DNA of 64,000 bases from Platanthera guangdongensis (lineage: Eukaryota; Streptophyta; Magnoliopsida; Asparagales; Orchidaceae): positions 84,442,564 through 84,506,563 of the forward strand of contig CM077166.1 of NCBI GenBank assembly GCA_039583875.1, read 5' to 3'. Below the pieces are notes generated by a model, which saw only the letters and a list, made by a program, of their open reading frames with translations, was not told where the DNA came from and ran no database searches. Below, one piece after another: positions 21,502-33,600 of the stretch. The translations under genes and the position numbers were made by a program. Each line of letters opens with the position of its first letter. Position 1 is the first letter of the stretch.

Positions 21502-23043
21502 TGATGGTAGCGGAAACATAAAATAAAACAATGAAAACTACTTTTATGCAACGCCGCTATGCGATGCTTTGCCAGGCGGGATGTAAGACTACACGGGCCG
21601 CTATGCACCAAATCGCTAGGCAGATGGACGACTAGGCTTGCGAATGAGGTGGTTAGAATGGCGAAATGAAGGTTGAGAGCACATCTTCGCTACTCACGCC
21701 TCTAGAAATTGCTAGAGCGGCAAATCGGATGTGGTGGCAGAAGGAAATAAAGGCGCACCTCAAGCAAGTAACAAAAATACAAAATCACATAGACATTATT
21801 GTATACAAACATTTTATAAACTAAACACACTTCATCAAATACAAGAGATTAAACTACACTATCAATGACAAGAGAAGAAAAGTGTGCGAAATCGACCGGA
21901 TTCGAAGTCTTGAGGAGGATTCATGGAAGGAATCGTCGGATTGTCAATCCGCATCCTAGCTCGGTCCTCAACTGCGTCTGGGGTAGAGGAGGATGTCACT
22001 CACTCCCAATGCACCCGTCTTCTTCGTGTCACAAACCGGTGGAGGATTGCACGAACTTCTCCTAGCTTGATGGAGAAAGCTAGATCAAACTTTCCTTGAA
22101 GCTCAAGGATGATGGAGGAGGCCGAGAAGAAGCTCCGGCTTGAATATGGCGTTTAAAGCTTGCCCGAAGCACCTCCCTAAAGTGGAAGATGAAGGGAAAT
22201 GGCGGAACCCTTCCTTGGAGGCAGAAAACGGCGGAGGAGAAAGTCTCTGTCCTCCAATGGAGGAATATTTGCGCTTTAAATAGAAGCAGGTCAGAAAAAT
22301 AGGCACACACGGTTTGGAGCACAACCGTGCGTTATTAACTTGCAGGCCAAGCTTGTAGATGAAGAAGCATTGACCCGTGCATTTTACTTCACGCACGGGC
22401 GATTCCGCCCGTGTGTGAAGGAAATCGCACGAGTAGCGACAGAATGCAGGAATACAGGATAAAATAGGGGAACCGTGCGTTTTACTCGCGCACAGGCGCT
22501 TCTGCCTGTGCGTGAAGAAATCACACGATTAACCACAGAAAGCTACAAACAAGAAGCAATAGGAAAACTGTGCGTTTTCTTCACGCACAGTTCTGAAGAA
22601 ACCGTGCGTCAACCGTGCGTGAAGATCGTCGGGCTAAGCTGACGAAATTCGTCGAGCTCCACTCGACGTTTCTCCTGCACAAACAAAATGGACGATCGTA
22701 AAGAACCATGTGCTAAGAAAATGCACGACCATGCGTTTTCCTCAAACCTGCATTCAGCCTTGGGGAAAATGCACCACCTGCATTCAAATAATAAAACTAA
22801 AGAGAGCCCTCCAGTGTCACAGAAATGCAATGAAAAACATCTGGAAAGAGCCCTTGGGGAGCACCATGTGCTTACCCCCAACAACAGAATGCGCAATTGC
22901 ACACCCTTGGGCCAGAATAATGCACAAAAATTATCATAGACTGGCCGATGCAAATATAACCAAATATCGGTTGAAATGTGGTGAACGAGTGAGAAAACAA
23001 GCCTAGATGAGTCCGAAAAACACTATATAAATCAGACTCATCA
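21502..23043 (-). repeat. Probable LTR bounded by TGATG...CATCA
   Basis: On the minus strand it starts TGATGAGTCTGATTTATA at 23043 and ends CTACCATCA at 21502 (1,542 bases). After the start come a CGTGCGT/ACGCAC palindrome array (about 22300-22640), a weak TATTTAAA at 22275-22282 and a CT-rich leader with several GCTTC words. No target duplication was found and no coding sequence is present. Its start resembles that of the 24192-27446 insertion. Boundaries are tentative. The AGGGGGAG tracts at 21477-21500 could be polypurine tracts of a neighbouring element. Confidence 0.45.
22300..22640. repeat. CGTGCGT/ACGCAC inverted-word array
   Basis: Repeated GTGCGT and ACGCAC words in inverted pairs, for example CACGCACGGGCGATTCCGCCCGTG-type hairpins, with A-rich linkers containing GAAGAAAT. 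Four to five degenerate units of about 70-100 bases. It lies upstream (minus strand) of a weak TATA. Confidence 0.7.
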
Positions 23044-23067
23044 CTCCTCCTTCCCACTGAAGTAAGG

Positions 23068-24191
23068 TCGTGGCTCTTCCCGACCATTTGAACTTGTTCA
23101 CTCCGACATCTGGGGTCCTGCTCCTACTCACACCATAAGTCGGGGTAGTTCATATTTTGTAACATTTATTGATGATTTATCTAGATGTACATGGGTGTAT
23201 CTTTTAAAGAATCACTCCAAACTCTTTTTTGTATGGACATCATTTTATAATATGATTAGGAATCAGTTTGATATGTCTATTAAAATATTTCGTTCTAACA
23301 ATGCTAAGGAATATCTTACCACTGCTTTCTCTTAATTTTGTATGCAACACGGTATTATTCATCAAACTACCTGTGTCTATACCTCCCAACAAAATATGGG
23401 TGGCGGAACGCAAGAACCGTCACCTCCTCGATGTCGCTCACACTCTGATGATACAGATGCACGTTCCTCGCTCCTATTGGGGCTACGCTGTCCTCATTTC
23501 CTGTTACCTCATTAATAACATTCTGTCCACGGTTCTCCACGGACAAACCCCATTCTCTATTCTATATCCAGGCAAGGATTCGTTTCCTCTCCCATTGCGT
23601 ATCTTTGGGTGCATGACTTTTGTGGACAATCCTTCCGCCACTCATGATAAACTCGACTCACGTGCCACCAAATGTGTCTTTTTGGGTTACTCAACTACTC
23701 AAAAATGCTATTGTTGCTTTGATCCCGTTCTACGTAAACAATACGTATCTGTGGATGTGACCTTCTTCGAGAATGTGTCATATTTCTCTTCTGACCCCTC
23801 TCCCTATACATTTCTTTCGCGTCCTCCAACCGTCCCCTCCACCTCGTCTACTCCCATCGAGATTTTCCCACCATCACCTCTACCGTCTCCTCCTTCCCTC
23901 TCTTCCTTATCACCACCGCTCTCTCACTCCTCTCCGCGGCCGTCTCTCTCCGCTCCCGGGCCACCTCTCTCTGCCACGGATGCTCTGGTTACTGAGGAAC
24001 ACGCTGACCTAGATCTTCCCATTGCTCTTCACAAAGGGGTGCAGACGTGTACCCAGCATCCGCTGGCTGCTGTTGTTTCATATGATCATCTCACTACTTC
24101 TTTCAGGGCATTTGCATTGGCTATCTTTGCGACTGCCACTAACCTCACCTTGATGAAACCCGCGAACAGACTCTTATGTGGGTGGTTGGTT
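23068..24191 (+). pseudogene. Copia integrase remnant
   Basis: Starts near PFELVHSDIWGP (first Asp), continues IDDLSRCTWVYLL and FRSNNAKEYL, where the usual second catalytic Asp (SDN) reads Asn, then GVAERKNRHLLDVAHTL with the catalytic Glu in a shifted frame, FGCMTFV, CVFLGYSTTQKCY, and a Pro/Ser-rich linker. In-frame stops and a frameshift lie near 23335-23400. The frame is interrupted near 24192 and resumes at about 27448. Confidence 0.88.
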
Positions 24192-25114
24192 CGATGAGTC
24201 GATCGCCACGGGTTTGTTTAGGTAGGCAAGTGCACCTTTCGCAAGTAATACAAAATATTCGGGGGAATATCCAGATCGTAAATTTCCCAGGAACGGGTTG
24301 ATTATCCCTACTGCTCCGAAAGCACTATTATTTTACCGAAATAGTAAGTTGTTGATTTTAACTAAAATAGGACGAAAATAGATTAATATTAAAGGCGATG
24401 AAGAGATAACACTCGGTATCGAATTACGTTAGGAATAAAAATAGATTTAAATAACAAGAGATCTATAGTTTCAATTTAATTAAAGCAAAAACATGGCCGT
24501 GGAGGTTCCAAAAGTATGAGCTCACCTATCTCTAGGAATATCGCTCACCTGGACATTAAGACTATTCTACCGGGCTCTCGTCCGACGAAAGATTCCTCTT
24601 AATGCCCGCAGTACGCTAAGAACCCCGCTATTGGGTGGGGAACCCAATCCGGTAGAGTTAGCGCGCCTCCTCTCTTGAGGGTTAGTGCGGAACTCTCTTT
24701 ACCCAGGGGTGACTAGTCCATACGCACGGCCTCTCGGCTAGCTAGCATATGGATAACGGAAATAGAGCCCATGCATCGATATATGGTTCTATGCGTCGTT
24801 AACCCGGGGTAAACATTAAGTTTTTAATTAAATAGAAAAATAAGACCTTTAGTTATTTAAAACATTTTTTATATCCAAATGATATTCGATACCGAGGGCT
24901 AAAAGCGATTAGCCACTCATCAGAATGGGGATAGCTTATGAGTTTGGTTAGGCGAGCGTTCTAAACTATTCGCTGAAGGATTATAAAGACAATAAGAAGA
25001 AAAAACAAGATAACCTAATATTAGAACAGTTACTACAAATAAACGCACCCGCACTCATCCAAACACATAATAAAGAGACGGAAATAAAACTAAGTTACAA
25101 GTAAACAAAAATTG

Positions 25115-25680
25115 CATAATTGAAATTGCAAGTCCCACTCAAACGAGTGGGCGGGAAATATAAGCTGAAAATTTGCAAGTCCTGCTCCAACGAGTAGGAC
25201 TGAAATGAAAGCAAGACCTACTCAAACGAGTAAGCGGAAATAAATGCGATTATAAGTCCATCTCAAATATTTACAGGGAAATAAAGTCCGGCCATTTAAC
25301 TCCTAGCGAGTAGACGGAAGATAAAAACCTGCCATTTAACTCAAATGAGTAGGCGGTAAATAAAAACTGAAAATGACATGTCCTACTCAAACGAGTCGGA
25401 GGGAAATGAAGTCCGGCCATTTAACTCCTAGCGAGTAGGCGGAAGTAAAAACAACAAGTCCTACTTAAATAAAATCCAGGCATTTAACTCAAATGAGTAA
25501 GCGGAAAATAAAAACACACACACCTGCTGAAATTAAAACACACACATACACACACACGATAAAAAAATGAAATACTCACATTACATAAAGTAAATACTCA
25601 CACTTGCAAATCCTACTCAAATGAGTAGGTGAAAATTAAAGACACGTCATTTAACTCTTAACGAGTAGGCGGAAATAAAT
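25115..25680. repeat. ACTCAAACGAGT palindromic-word array
   Basis: About a dozen units of ACTCAAACGAGT, ACTCAAATGAGT or ACTCCTAGCGAGT followed by AGGCGGAAAT-like sequence, 40-50 bases apart. Each unit is an inverted pair ACTC...GAGT around a 4-5-base centre. Unlike the other arrays it lies downstream of the candidate TATA box. Confidence 0.8.
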
Positions 25681-26609
25681 GCGCACACACACACACACTC
25701 TACATAATTGGAGAAAGCAATAAACTTATCACGTACACGCACGCACGCAGGCAAAAAAATTAAGAAAAACAAAGTTATCGAAAAATTAAAACAACTGCAT
25801 TTCTACCGCTAGAATGCTGTAGAAATGCATAAAAAGGCAAAATAAAAATTGTTTGAGCAAATAGTTTTCAAATTAAGGTGAGAAAAGCAAGTGCTTGAAA
25901 AATAAAAACGTTTGCATTTTTACCGTTAGATTTTGACAGAAATGCATAAAAAGTGAAAATAAAAATTGTTCGAGCAAAAAGTATTTTTTTTATGTAATTG
26001 ATAAAATCAAAGTTCTAAAAAATTTATAATAACACATTATACATTCTTATAACTATGTAAAACGGGTTAAAAAGTGGAAGAAAGCTAAAAAAGGCGGCAG
26101 TTTTATATTCAAAACAAAGAAAAAGCTAAGTTAAGAGGAATGAAAAATACTTTTTTATCGTTTTACAAGTTCATAAAAACGTATTTGGAAGCTTAAAGAT
26201 CCTAAGTCTAATCAATTTTGATAAGAAAAACGGCTATAGTAAGGGCTAGGAAGATTGATAAAAATGAAAATTAGGCAAACCGTTTTTTTTCATTTTAAAG
26301 TATAAATTTTGCAATTTTAACTCATACACGAACACACACAATATGAAAATGAAAACAAAAGCAAATAAGATTGATGAAAAGGAGGCTATCAGAGATAATT
26401 CAGAGCATGTAAGGAGTAAAAACTAATGATTTTAATTACAAAATAAGTTGATTACAAGTGCCTAAACAAACAAACTTAAGAAGGGGGAGGGGGAAATAAA
26501 GTACTCACATAGCATTAAGCAAGCTCCAAACCGTAACCCTTGTCAACAAAATGGTTCAAAAATTTGGAACCCCTAACTCATACAGCAGCTGTCCTTTTAT
26601 AGGCAAAAA

Positions 26610-27290
26610 TTTCCAAGTACACACCCCCGACACGGGTGTGTCGGGGGGGGGGGGGCGTGTCAGCACTATTTATCAGTAGATTTCGGTGGTCAACGGTGAT
26701 TTGACATTGCAGATGAAAACGCGGAGGTCACGCCCCCGGTCACGGGAGTGATGCTGGGCTTGTCGGCTTTATTTATCATCAGAATTTGGCGATTTGACGG
26801 CGTTGTTGACTTCGGGAGGTCCACATGGCAGTCACGCCCCTAGTCATGGGCGTGACCCAAAGTACACAGGCGTGACATGGAGGTTGAACTGGGCGTCGTT
26901 TGCATCGAAAGTCGCCGGCGGCGGTTTGTCGGGCCAGGTAGAGGAGTACACGCCTGTGTTGCATCTTGACACGGGCGTGTCGGGTTGAGTCGACGATCGT
27001 CGAGAGTAATTTCGTCGAGCTAGAACCGTGATCTTCGACCGGAATGACACAGGCGTGTCGAATCATTGAACGCGGGCGTGTCCCTGTCGGCTCGACGAAC
27101 GTCGAGCGCAAAACGTCGAGCGAGCTGGCACGGGCCTAGAACACGGGGCGTATCCTTGGACACGGGGTGTGTCCAGGCGTGTCACATGATTTTTCTTCAA
27201 ATTCGCTGATTTCACGGGAAATTGACGTGTCACGCCCTTGTCACGGCGTGACCAACAGTACACGGGCATGACACTTGATTTTTCTGGCAA
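26610..27290. repeat. ACACGGGCGTGT / CACGCCC palindromic-word array
   Basis: Repeated CACGGGCGTG, CACGCCC and ACACAGGCGTG words, often in inverted pairs with CGTCGAGC-type words between (about 26980-27130). Immediately upstream of TATAAAA (26595-26601, minus). The same words form part of the U3 array of the chromovirus LTR at 59530-60200. Confidence 0.8.
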
Positions 27291-27447
27291 AATTCTGAAA
27301 ATTTCTGAAAAATAAAATAAACTAAGTTAGCAAAATATATACAATAAAAGGAGCATTTTATTAAAGAAATTGAACATAAAACAACAAAAGAAAATGAAAA
27401 CTACTTAAATAATTAACATGAAAATAGGTATATTTACAACTCATCAC

Positions 27448-28976
27448 ACCTACTAGGAAGCTCTTATTGTCCCTCATTGGAAGGCTGCCATGGATGAGGA
27501 AATTGCTACCCTCACTGAATGGGGTACCTGGACCCTAGTTCCCCCCCCCCTTTGGGCACTGATGTGGTTGGCTGTCGCTGGGTATTTGTTGTAAAGTTCC
27601 GTCTGGATGGCAGACTGGATCGATACAAGGCCCGCCTGGTTGCCAAAGGCTTCACTCAGACCTATGTTGTTGATTACTTTATAACCTTCTCTCCCATTGC
27701 TCATCTTAGCACCATTCGGGTCCTTCACTCTGTCTCCGTCAACATGGATTGGCTTATTTCACAGCTGGATGTTAAGAATTCTTTTCTCTACGGTGATCTT
27801 CAGGAAGATGTTTACGTGGAGCAACCTCCTAGGTTTGTTGATTAGGGGGAGACACGAGTATGCTGGCTAAAGAAGGCTATCTATGGCCTAAAGCAAAGAC
27901 CTCGTGCTTGGTTTGACAAGTTTAGTGGCATTGTTGCTGCCATTGGTTTTGCAAGAAGTTCAGCCGATCACTCTTTGTTCATTCGAAAAACCTCCTCGGG
28001 TCTGGAAGTTCATGCGATATATGTGGATGACATTCTTCTTACTGGCGATGATCAGGATGGGGTAACTTTGATAAAGAAACACCTCTGTCAACACCTGGTC
28101 AAAAAGGATATGGGCTCCCCGAAATACTTTCTGGGGATTGAAATCTCTAGGAAGCCCAAGTCCATGGTCCTTTCCCAACGGAAGTATACTATTGATGTTC
28201 TAAAGGAGGCAGGGTTGACTGCTGCTAAACCTGCCCAATGTCCTATGGCTGCTAGAGAAGACAAAACTTGGACATATGACTCGCCCTTCTATCCGATCTT
28301 ACAAGGTACCGGCGTCTGGTTGGCAAACTCAATTATTTCACTGTAACCAGACCCGACATCTCTTATGATGTTGGTAAGGTGAGCCAGTTCATGCAAGCTC
28401 CTATGGAGTGTCATGTACAATCTCCCCTAAGGATATTGGAGTATGTTAAAATAGCGCTAGGGAAAGGACTCCTTTTTCAGAAGAATGGTCACTTAAGGGT
28501 TGAAGCATACTATATTCAAGCTATGCTAATGACAAAGGTGACCGCAAGTCAATGTCAGGTTTCTGCACATTTGTTGGAGGAAATCTTGTAAGCTGGAAGA
28601 GCAAGAAACACTATGTGGTCTCTAGGTCTAGTGCAGAAGCGAAATATTGCATTATGACATCGACCACATATGAGTTGAAATTGGTTACGAGCTCTCATGC
28701 TTGACTTAGGAGAGGTCTATAACTATCCTCTTCCTATGTTCTGTGACAACAAAGCCGCAATATACATCTCCAAAAATCCTGTCTTCCATGAGAGGACAAA
28801 ACATATAGAAGTTGACTGTCACTTTATTCGTGAAGAGATCTTGAAGAAACAGATTTGTACTCCGTTCGTCACTTCCGACAAACCAGTTGGCAGATGTCTT
28901 CACCAAGCTAGTGTCTGCTTCCTTCTTCCACAATTGTGACAAGCTGGGCATAATTGATATCTATGCTCCAGCTTGA
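27448..28976 (+). pseudogene. Copia reverse transcriptase and RNase H remnant
   Basis: Continues the interrupted pol: [63 protein letters not shown], a stop at about 27843, LKKAIYGLKQRPRAWF, AIYVDDILLTGD (RT active site), YFLGIEISR, then RNase H fragments (VSWKSKKHYVV, DNKAAIYIS, RTKHIEVDCHF) with frameshifts near 28300 and 28600-28700. It ends with a TGA at 28974-28976 next to the polypurine tract. Confidence 0.9.
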
Positions 28977-28983
28977 GGGGGAG

Positions 28984-29413
28984 TGTTGCAGTATGGAGGC
29001 CGGGCGGTCTGTTGTTGTTCGGAGGCTGGGCGGTCTAGCGGTTTATCCTAGCTGGCTTGTCTGCCGGGCTGTTTCTGTTTGGTATCCCAGCGGTCTGGCA
29101 GTTTGTCTCAGGCGACTTCGAGACGGGGTTGTCTAGCGGTCTCCTGTGACGGCTTGTTCTCTATGGCACTTGTTATCTCCTACTATTAGTTGTCAGGTGG
29201 TTAGCCGGATTGTCTAACCGCACAATTTGTTTGATTTGTCTATTTGTTAAGCCGCATATACTTGTAATTTTTTAGTCCCACATTGCTTATTTGTAATCTC
29301 TCTCTTCTCCTCCATTCTATAAATATGATGCTATACCTTTATAATATATACCTTTTTGGATAATAAAGATTTTGTTACTCCAAATTTTAGGTCTACTTTT
29401 TTTTGTTCGCACA
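28984..29413 (+). repeat. 3' LTR of the decayed copia
   Basis: It follows the polypurine stretch GAGGGGGAG (28975-28983). It starts TGTTGCAGTATGG and probably ends TTCGCACA, where gypsy gag sequence resumes. TATAAAT is at 29318-29324. U3 is rich in GGCGGTCT words also seen in the Tat-like LTRs. The 3' end is set only by the break in gag homology. Confidence 0.7.
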
Positions 29414-30430
29414 ATATCAAGCCACTCTTCTGTCCGTACGGCCGACTCCGTCCCAATGTAAGATGGGGGAGAGAGTCCTCGAAAGATGCTCAACAAATTG
29501 GCCTCGTTGTTCGGCTGTAGAGCTGGTGCCTGCTGGGCCCTTAAAGCCTCAAGAATGGCTGTCATAGTCTGCCCCATCTCTAACTGTAGAAATAGAGTGG
29601 GGGCCGAGAGAGGTGGTTTAACATTCGAAGTTTGCTGAGCTCCTCCCTGCTTTGTAGTGTTAAGCCCAGAATCCGCGACCAGTTCGCACAACTTTACATA
29701 CTGGACGACCTGGTTCTTCTAGCCGACAAGCATGTCAAGCCGATCGATCGTTAGAGACCGGGCGACCTGTTCCTTCTAACCGCCGTATAGTTCAAGTCGG
29801 CTGGTCGTCGGCGAAGCCGGGCGGTCTCCATGTCACACCGCTGCCAGTTTCGACCCTGCTTAATGCCAAGGTCCAGGACCTAGGCCGTCAGCTCGCCAGG
29901 AGGAATCTGCCAGGCCGCGCAGCTTCCCTCCTTTCTCCTTTTCTACTCATTTGCTTCACCTCACCTCTGCCCGGTTCTCCTGTACCCTAGGCAGCCGGTA
30001 ACTTTAGCCCTGCCTGCTTGGTCAGGCCTCCGAGCCTATAAATAGGGGAGGGTGCACTCCCCAAGACACGCTGACTTGTATCCAGGAGCTCGCCTGTTAA
30101 GAGCTGCGGTCTCAAGTCTAGTGTTTTGCTTCTTGCAGTCCGACCAGCTTCACCTTTTTCTCCTTCTTGTAATCGCTTCACTTTGAATAAAAGGAAAGCC
30201 CGCAGCAGTAGTGACATTTAAACCGCGGCGGGCGAACTGTATTGTTGCCGCTGCCAGCGGCCTCTTTTTCTGTCCCTTAGCTACGACCGCTAGTAACCGA
30301 CTATTCGAGAATCTCCTCTTTTCCCTTCCTTTCCAGGTGCTCGAACCGTTAGGTGGTGGTGCCCGACTCCCTGTCCATTTTCGTGCATCAACATGTAGGA
30401 TGTGCAGGGGGCTGCATAACAAAGGACAAT
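29414..30430 (-). pseudogene. N-terminal gag fragment of a chromovirus, split by a solo LTR
   Basis: Minus strand, homologous to the first 90 residues of the gag at 50622-51611: GGAQQT, LEMGQTMTAILEALRAQQAPA, FRGLSPPSYIGTESAVRTEEWLDI. Homology stops at 29414, where a copia LTR begins. The part from 29658 to 30393 is an inserted solo LTR; GGGGGCTGCA at about 30407 resumes the gag start. It belongs with the primer-binding site at 30589-30600 and the LTR at 30604-36442. Confidence 0.88.
29658..30393 (+). mobile_element. Solo LTR of the Tat-like family
   Basis: A 736-base LTR from TGTTAAGCCC to CATCAACA, flanked by perfect 5-base duplications TGTAG (29653-29657 and 30394-30398). It contains TATAAATA at 30037-30044 and an AATAAA signal near 30186. 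It is homologous to 20716-21453. It sits in the gag start of a minus-strand gypsy element and arose by insertion followed by LTR-LTR recombination. Confidence 0.93.
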
Positions 30431-30588
30431 TGTAAGAAATTGTACTCAAATGCAGTTAAAAGTGGACAATTACATGTGATCCCCGATATGGGCACACCAC
30501 AGCTTCCGCTGCTTTGTTTGTCCCCAAAATAAACTCGAGCGAGGGTGACCCAGGGTTACTGGACTTCTACTCCTCCGATCGAGGTTTC

Positions 30589-30600
30589 GCTTTGATACCA
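30589..30600 (-). other. Primer-binding site (Met tRNA) of a gypsy element
   Basis: TGGTATCAAAGC on the minus strand, three bases from the LTR terminus GGTCTTACA at 30604. It shows that the LTR at 30604-36442 is a 5' LTR of a minus-strand element. Confidence 0.85.
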
Positions 30601-30603
30601 GTT

Positions 30604-33600
30604 TGTAAGACCCTTTTTTTTTGCAAAACCAACAGGTCTTATGCCTAGAACCGCCGCTTTGCGATGACACCAACAGGCCCGGGAAGATCGTCACTACAAA
30701 ACGCCAATCTTGCCGGCCATACCAATAGCAAAAAAGAAGAGTAAGTACAGAGTAAAAGAAACTCAAATGCTGGTCCACAGAATTCACATGAACATAAAAT
30801 AAATCCAAACGAAGGGAGAGTCCACAGTAATGATAAATCAAGTACTAATAAAAAGGGCTCCAGCCGGATACATCATGATCCTCACTACAAGTCACTAAAT
30901 GTGGAAGAAAATCTATTGTAGCTACTAATGATCCGGACTCACTGTCCCTGTTGCATGAACTCTCGTGCTAGACTGTCCCGTCTCCAAGCGCACCGACATT
31001 TGGGGTTGCATCTCCTGGTTCGGCTCCATGATCCCCTAAATGATGTGGTCAATGACCGTTAGTCTAAAATACTAAGTCCTATCATCCTCTACCCCTCCCC
31101 CATGGCTCCTAGGCACCGAGCGGGTAGAAGGAAAGTGATGGTATTTAAGGTGGAGAGTAACAAAAGTAAGTAAGTGACGACGAAACTAGTCTATCATGAG
31201 TGTATAATCATAGCAAGTATAAGTAAGCAAATAGTAGGTAAGAAATATAAGAATACATATGAAACGGTGAGCAAGTAAAGGTACAAAAAGGTAAACCGAG
31301 TAAGTAACCATGACCAATATGAATGCCCATACAAACATATAGACCAAGGGGTTGTTTTGCAAGGCCTATTTTATAAAGAGTCCCATACAAATTTATACAA
31401 TATATGTCAATAGTTATATGCAATAAACATGCTATGACATGCAAGTATGCTATGATAATAACAAGCAAGTGCAACACATACACCCGAATCTGTGCACACA
31501 GACCTTTAGTTCCCCGTTTCTGCAGCCAAACCTCCTTAGATACCTCCATAGTAGCAAACAGAAGCGGTGGGTTGGGTCTTGCCCACCTCTAAACCGATAT
31601 CATCACTACCAGCAGACTTAATGTACGCTTCAATGCTGGTGCACTACGCGGAGCTCCTGCGTACTCTTGCCTGCTGGCGTACTAGACTTTATTTGGGTAA
31701 GTGCTAAACCACACTTGCTGAGTCAACGTATTGGTTTCTGTGCGACGACTCTCCACTACCAAAGACCCACCACCTTATATTTTATGCACATGCAACATTA
31801 ATGTATTTCACACTGAGCCAAAGCTCCCTGGACTATCTGTTCCATCACAAATATTTATCGCGCTATCGGCTCGTCGGGTTAACCTGCCCATCACCAAAAC
31901 AACCGAGCCTATCGCTCGTGAGACACAACCTAACTCCCACAACACCGGGGAGTATGAGTGTATGTGTAATCCTAGAATATTTCTAATTACTCTTGTAATA
32001 CATTTAGTCTTACGACTTACGTTAACCTTGTACTGCCCAAGGTATTCCCTGTGAAGGGCTCTCGAGGGCACTAGGAAATACGATGGGCTGAAGCCCAAAG
32101 CTTCCTTTCGCAAGGTACTTATTATTATTGGTATTTACTCATAATAAACCTCATTTAAATTTATACTTAATCTAATCCTAGTGTATTTTGACTCTCTTCT
32201 CTCTCCATAGGAAGAACGATGTCGTCAATCCCGAGCACCATTTAACACCAGTCAACACAATACTTCCACATCATGACTACTAATGATGAACTCATTTTCA
32301 CTCAACAAAAATGATAAAACTATTAACCCTAACTCCCTATGTCCATTCCTCATGTTATCACAATTTTCGCAGTTTTACTATATGTAGACCAATCTAAGCT
32401 ATATGATGTACATGGCAGGAGGTACTCCAAACATTCATCCAAAAGCCCTAAGATAATTATTGTGGGTCTATCATGACAAATTTAGCCTAAATCCAGAAAC
32501 TTGTAATTTTCCTAATTAATTTGGCATTTAGTAAATTTTCCGAAATGTTAGGCCATGTGTTATTTTGAACAAGAAGTACTGGATTTCCGTACGTTATGGC
32601 CACCCAAAAATTATGAACACTATATGATAGCAAAATATCAGTGAATACCAAATTTCATAGATTTTTATAAATGTAACACCCTCTAAATAATTAATCAAAG
32701 GTAATTCAAACAATAAGAATTAATGGAGGGAGTACCATAAATCATAGTTCAAAAATTAAATAAAAATTACTAGAGACTTTTAATGATCATAAAACACTAC
32801 TGACTAAGTTACATGGAATTCCAAGGTCAGTGAGCTTTGTAGAAAAATATATTAAATAGTTTCATTAAAGTGCACTTGTGAAGGAACATTCTTATAAACT
32901 CATCCAAATAACATATAACAATTTTATAGGCTTTAATAGGTCCTAAAAAGTTCTCTGGCCAAGTTACACAATTTTTCAGCAAGATATAATATTTATTATC
33001 TATTTTCGAAAATAAGGTGCACTAGTTAACTTTACACAAGAAGTACTAAGAGGAAATGCCCAAATAATCCAAATAATTTACTAGTGCATCTAAATGATAT
33101 TTAATCAGAATTTCCAAAGTTTCATAACATTCTAAGTAAATTTAACTATGGTTACTTCGAAATCATCACAAGGGCAAGATGAATGTTTTATTTACAAGTA
33201 TGAGCAACTATTTTCTAAACAACATATAATAAATTTCAGAAGTCAATAGCACTATAAAATTACTCATACCAAAATCTCATGAAGATCCAAAATTATATGA
33301 CCCTTCAATATTTTCATAAAAGGTATAGGCCTAAACTATCCCTAATTGGTTAAGTTGTGTGACTAAGTCTAAATGTCCCCAAATTCCTTCCTAGGGCTAT
33401 ATACCATCCTAGGATTACATGGACAAAACCGAAAGTCCATACATGCACATATCACACCATGTCCTTCACAACCCCCCCCCCCCCCCCCCCAAGTTCAACC
33501 ATAGGGTTTGAACTAGGGTCCTAGGGAAAATCCACCCAAATCCACCTTAAACTCCATGTGAAGGTGTTAAAATAACCTTAGGGCTCTGGCCAAAGTTCCA

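Larger units (their letters stand above)
24192..27446 (-). mobile_element. Non-coding LTR-like insertion in the copia pol
   Basis: About 3,255 bases with no protein homology, splitting a copia pol. On the minus strand it starts TGATGAGTTGTAAATATACC (27446) and ends CTCATCG (24192), an imperfect terminal inverted pair. TATAAAA lies at 26595-26601 (minus), just downstream of a CACGCCC/GGGCGTG array. A second array of ACTC...GAGT words lies at 25115-25680. AC-dinucleotide runs occur near 25530-25560 and 25685-25700, and a G-run near 26645. No clear target duplication. Probably a solo LTR of a long-LTR family. Confidence 0.6.
23044..29413 (+). mobile_element. Decayed Ty1/copia element, 5'-truncated and split
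   Basis: Plus strand: integrase part (23068-24191), a 3.25-kb foreign insertion (24192-27446), RT and RNase H (27448-28976), polypurine tract and a 427-base 3' LTR (28984-29413). The 5' LTR, gag and protease are missing; the left edge abuts the LTR at 21502-23043. Its 3' end lies inside a gypsy gag (break at about 29414). Several stops, frameshifts and a mutated integrase residue make it inactive. Confidence 0.85.
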
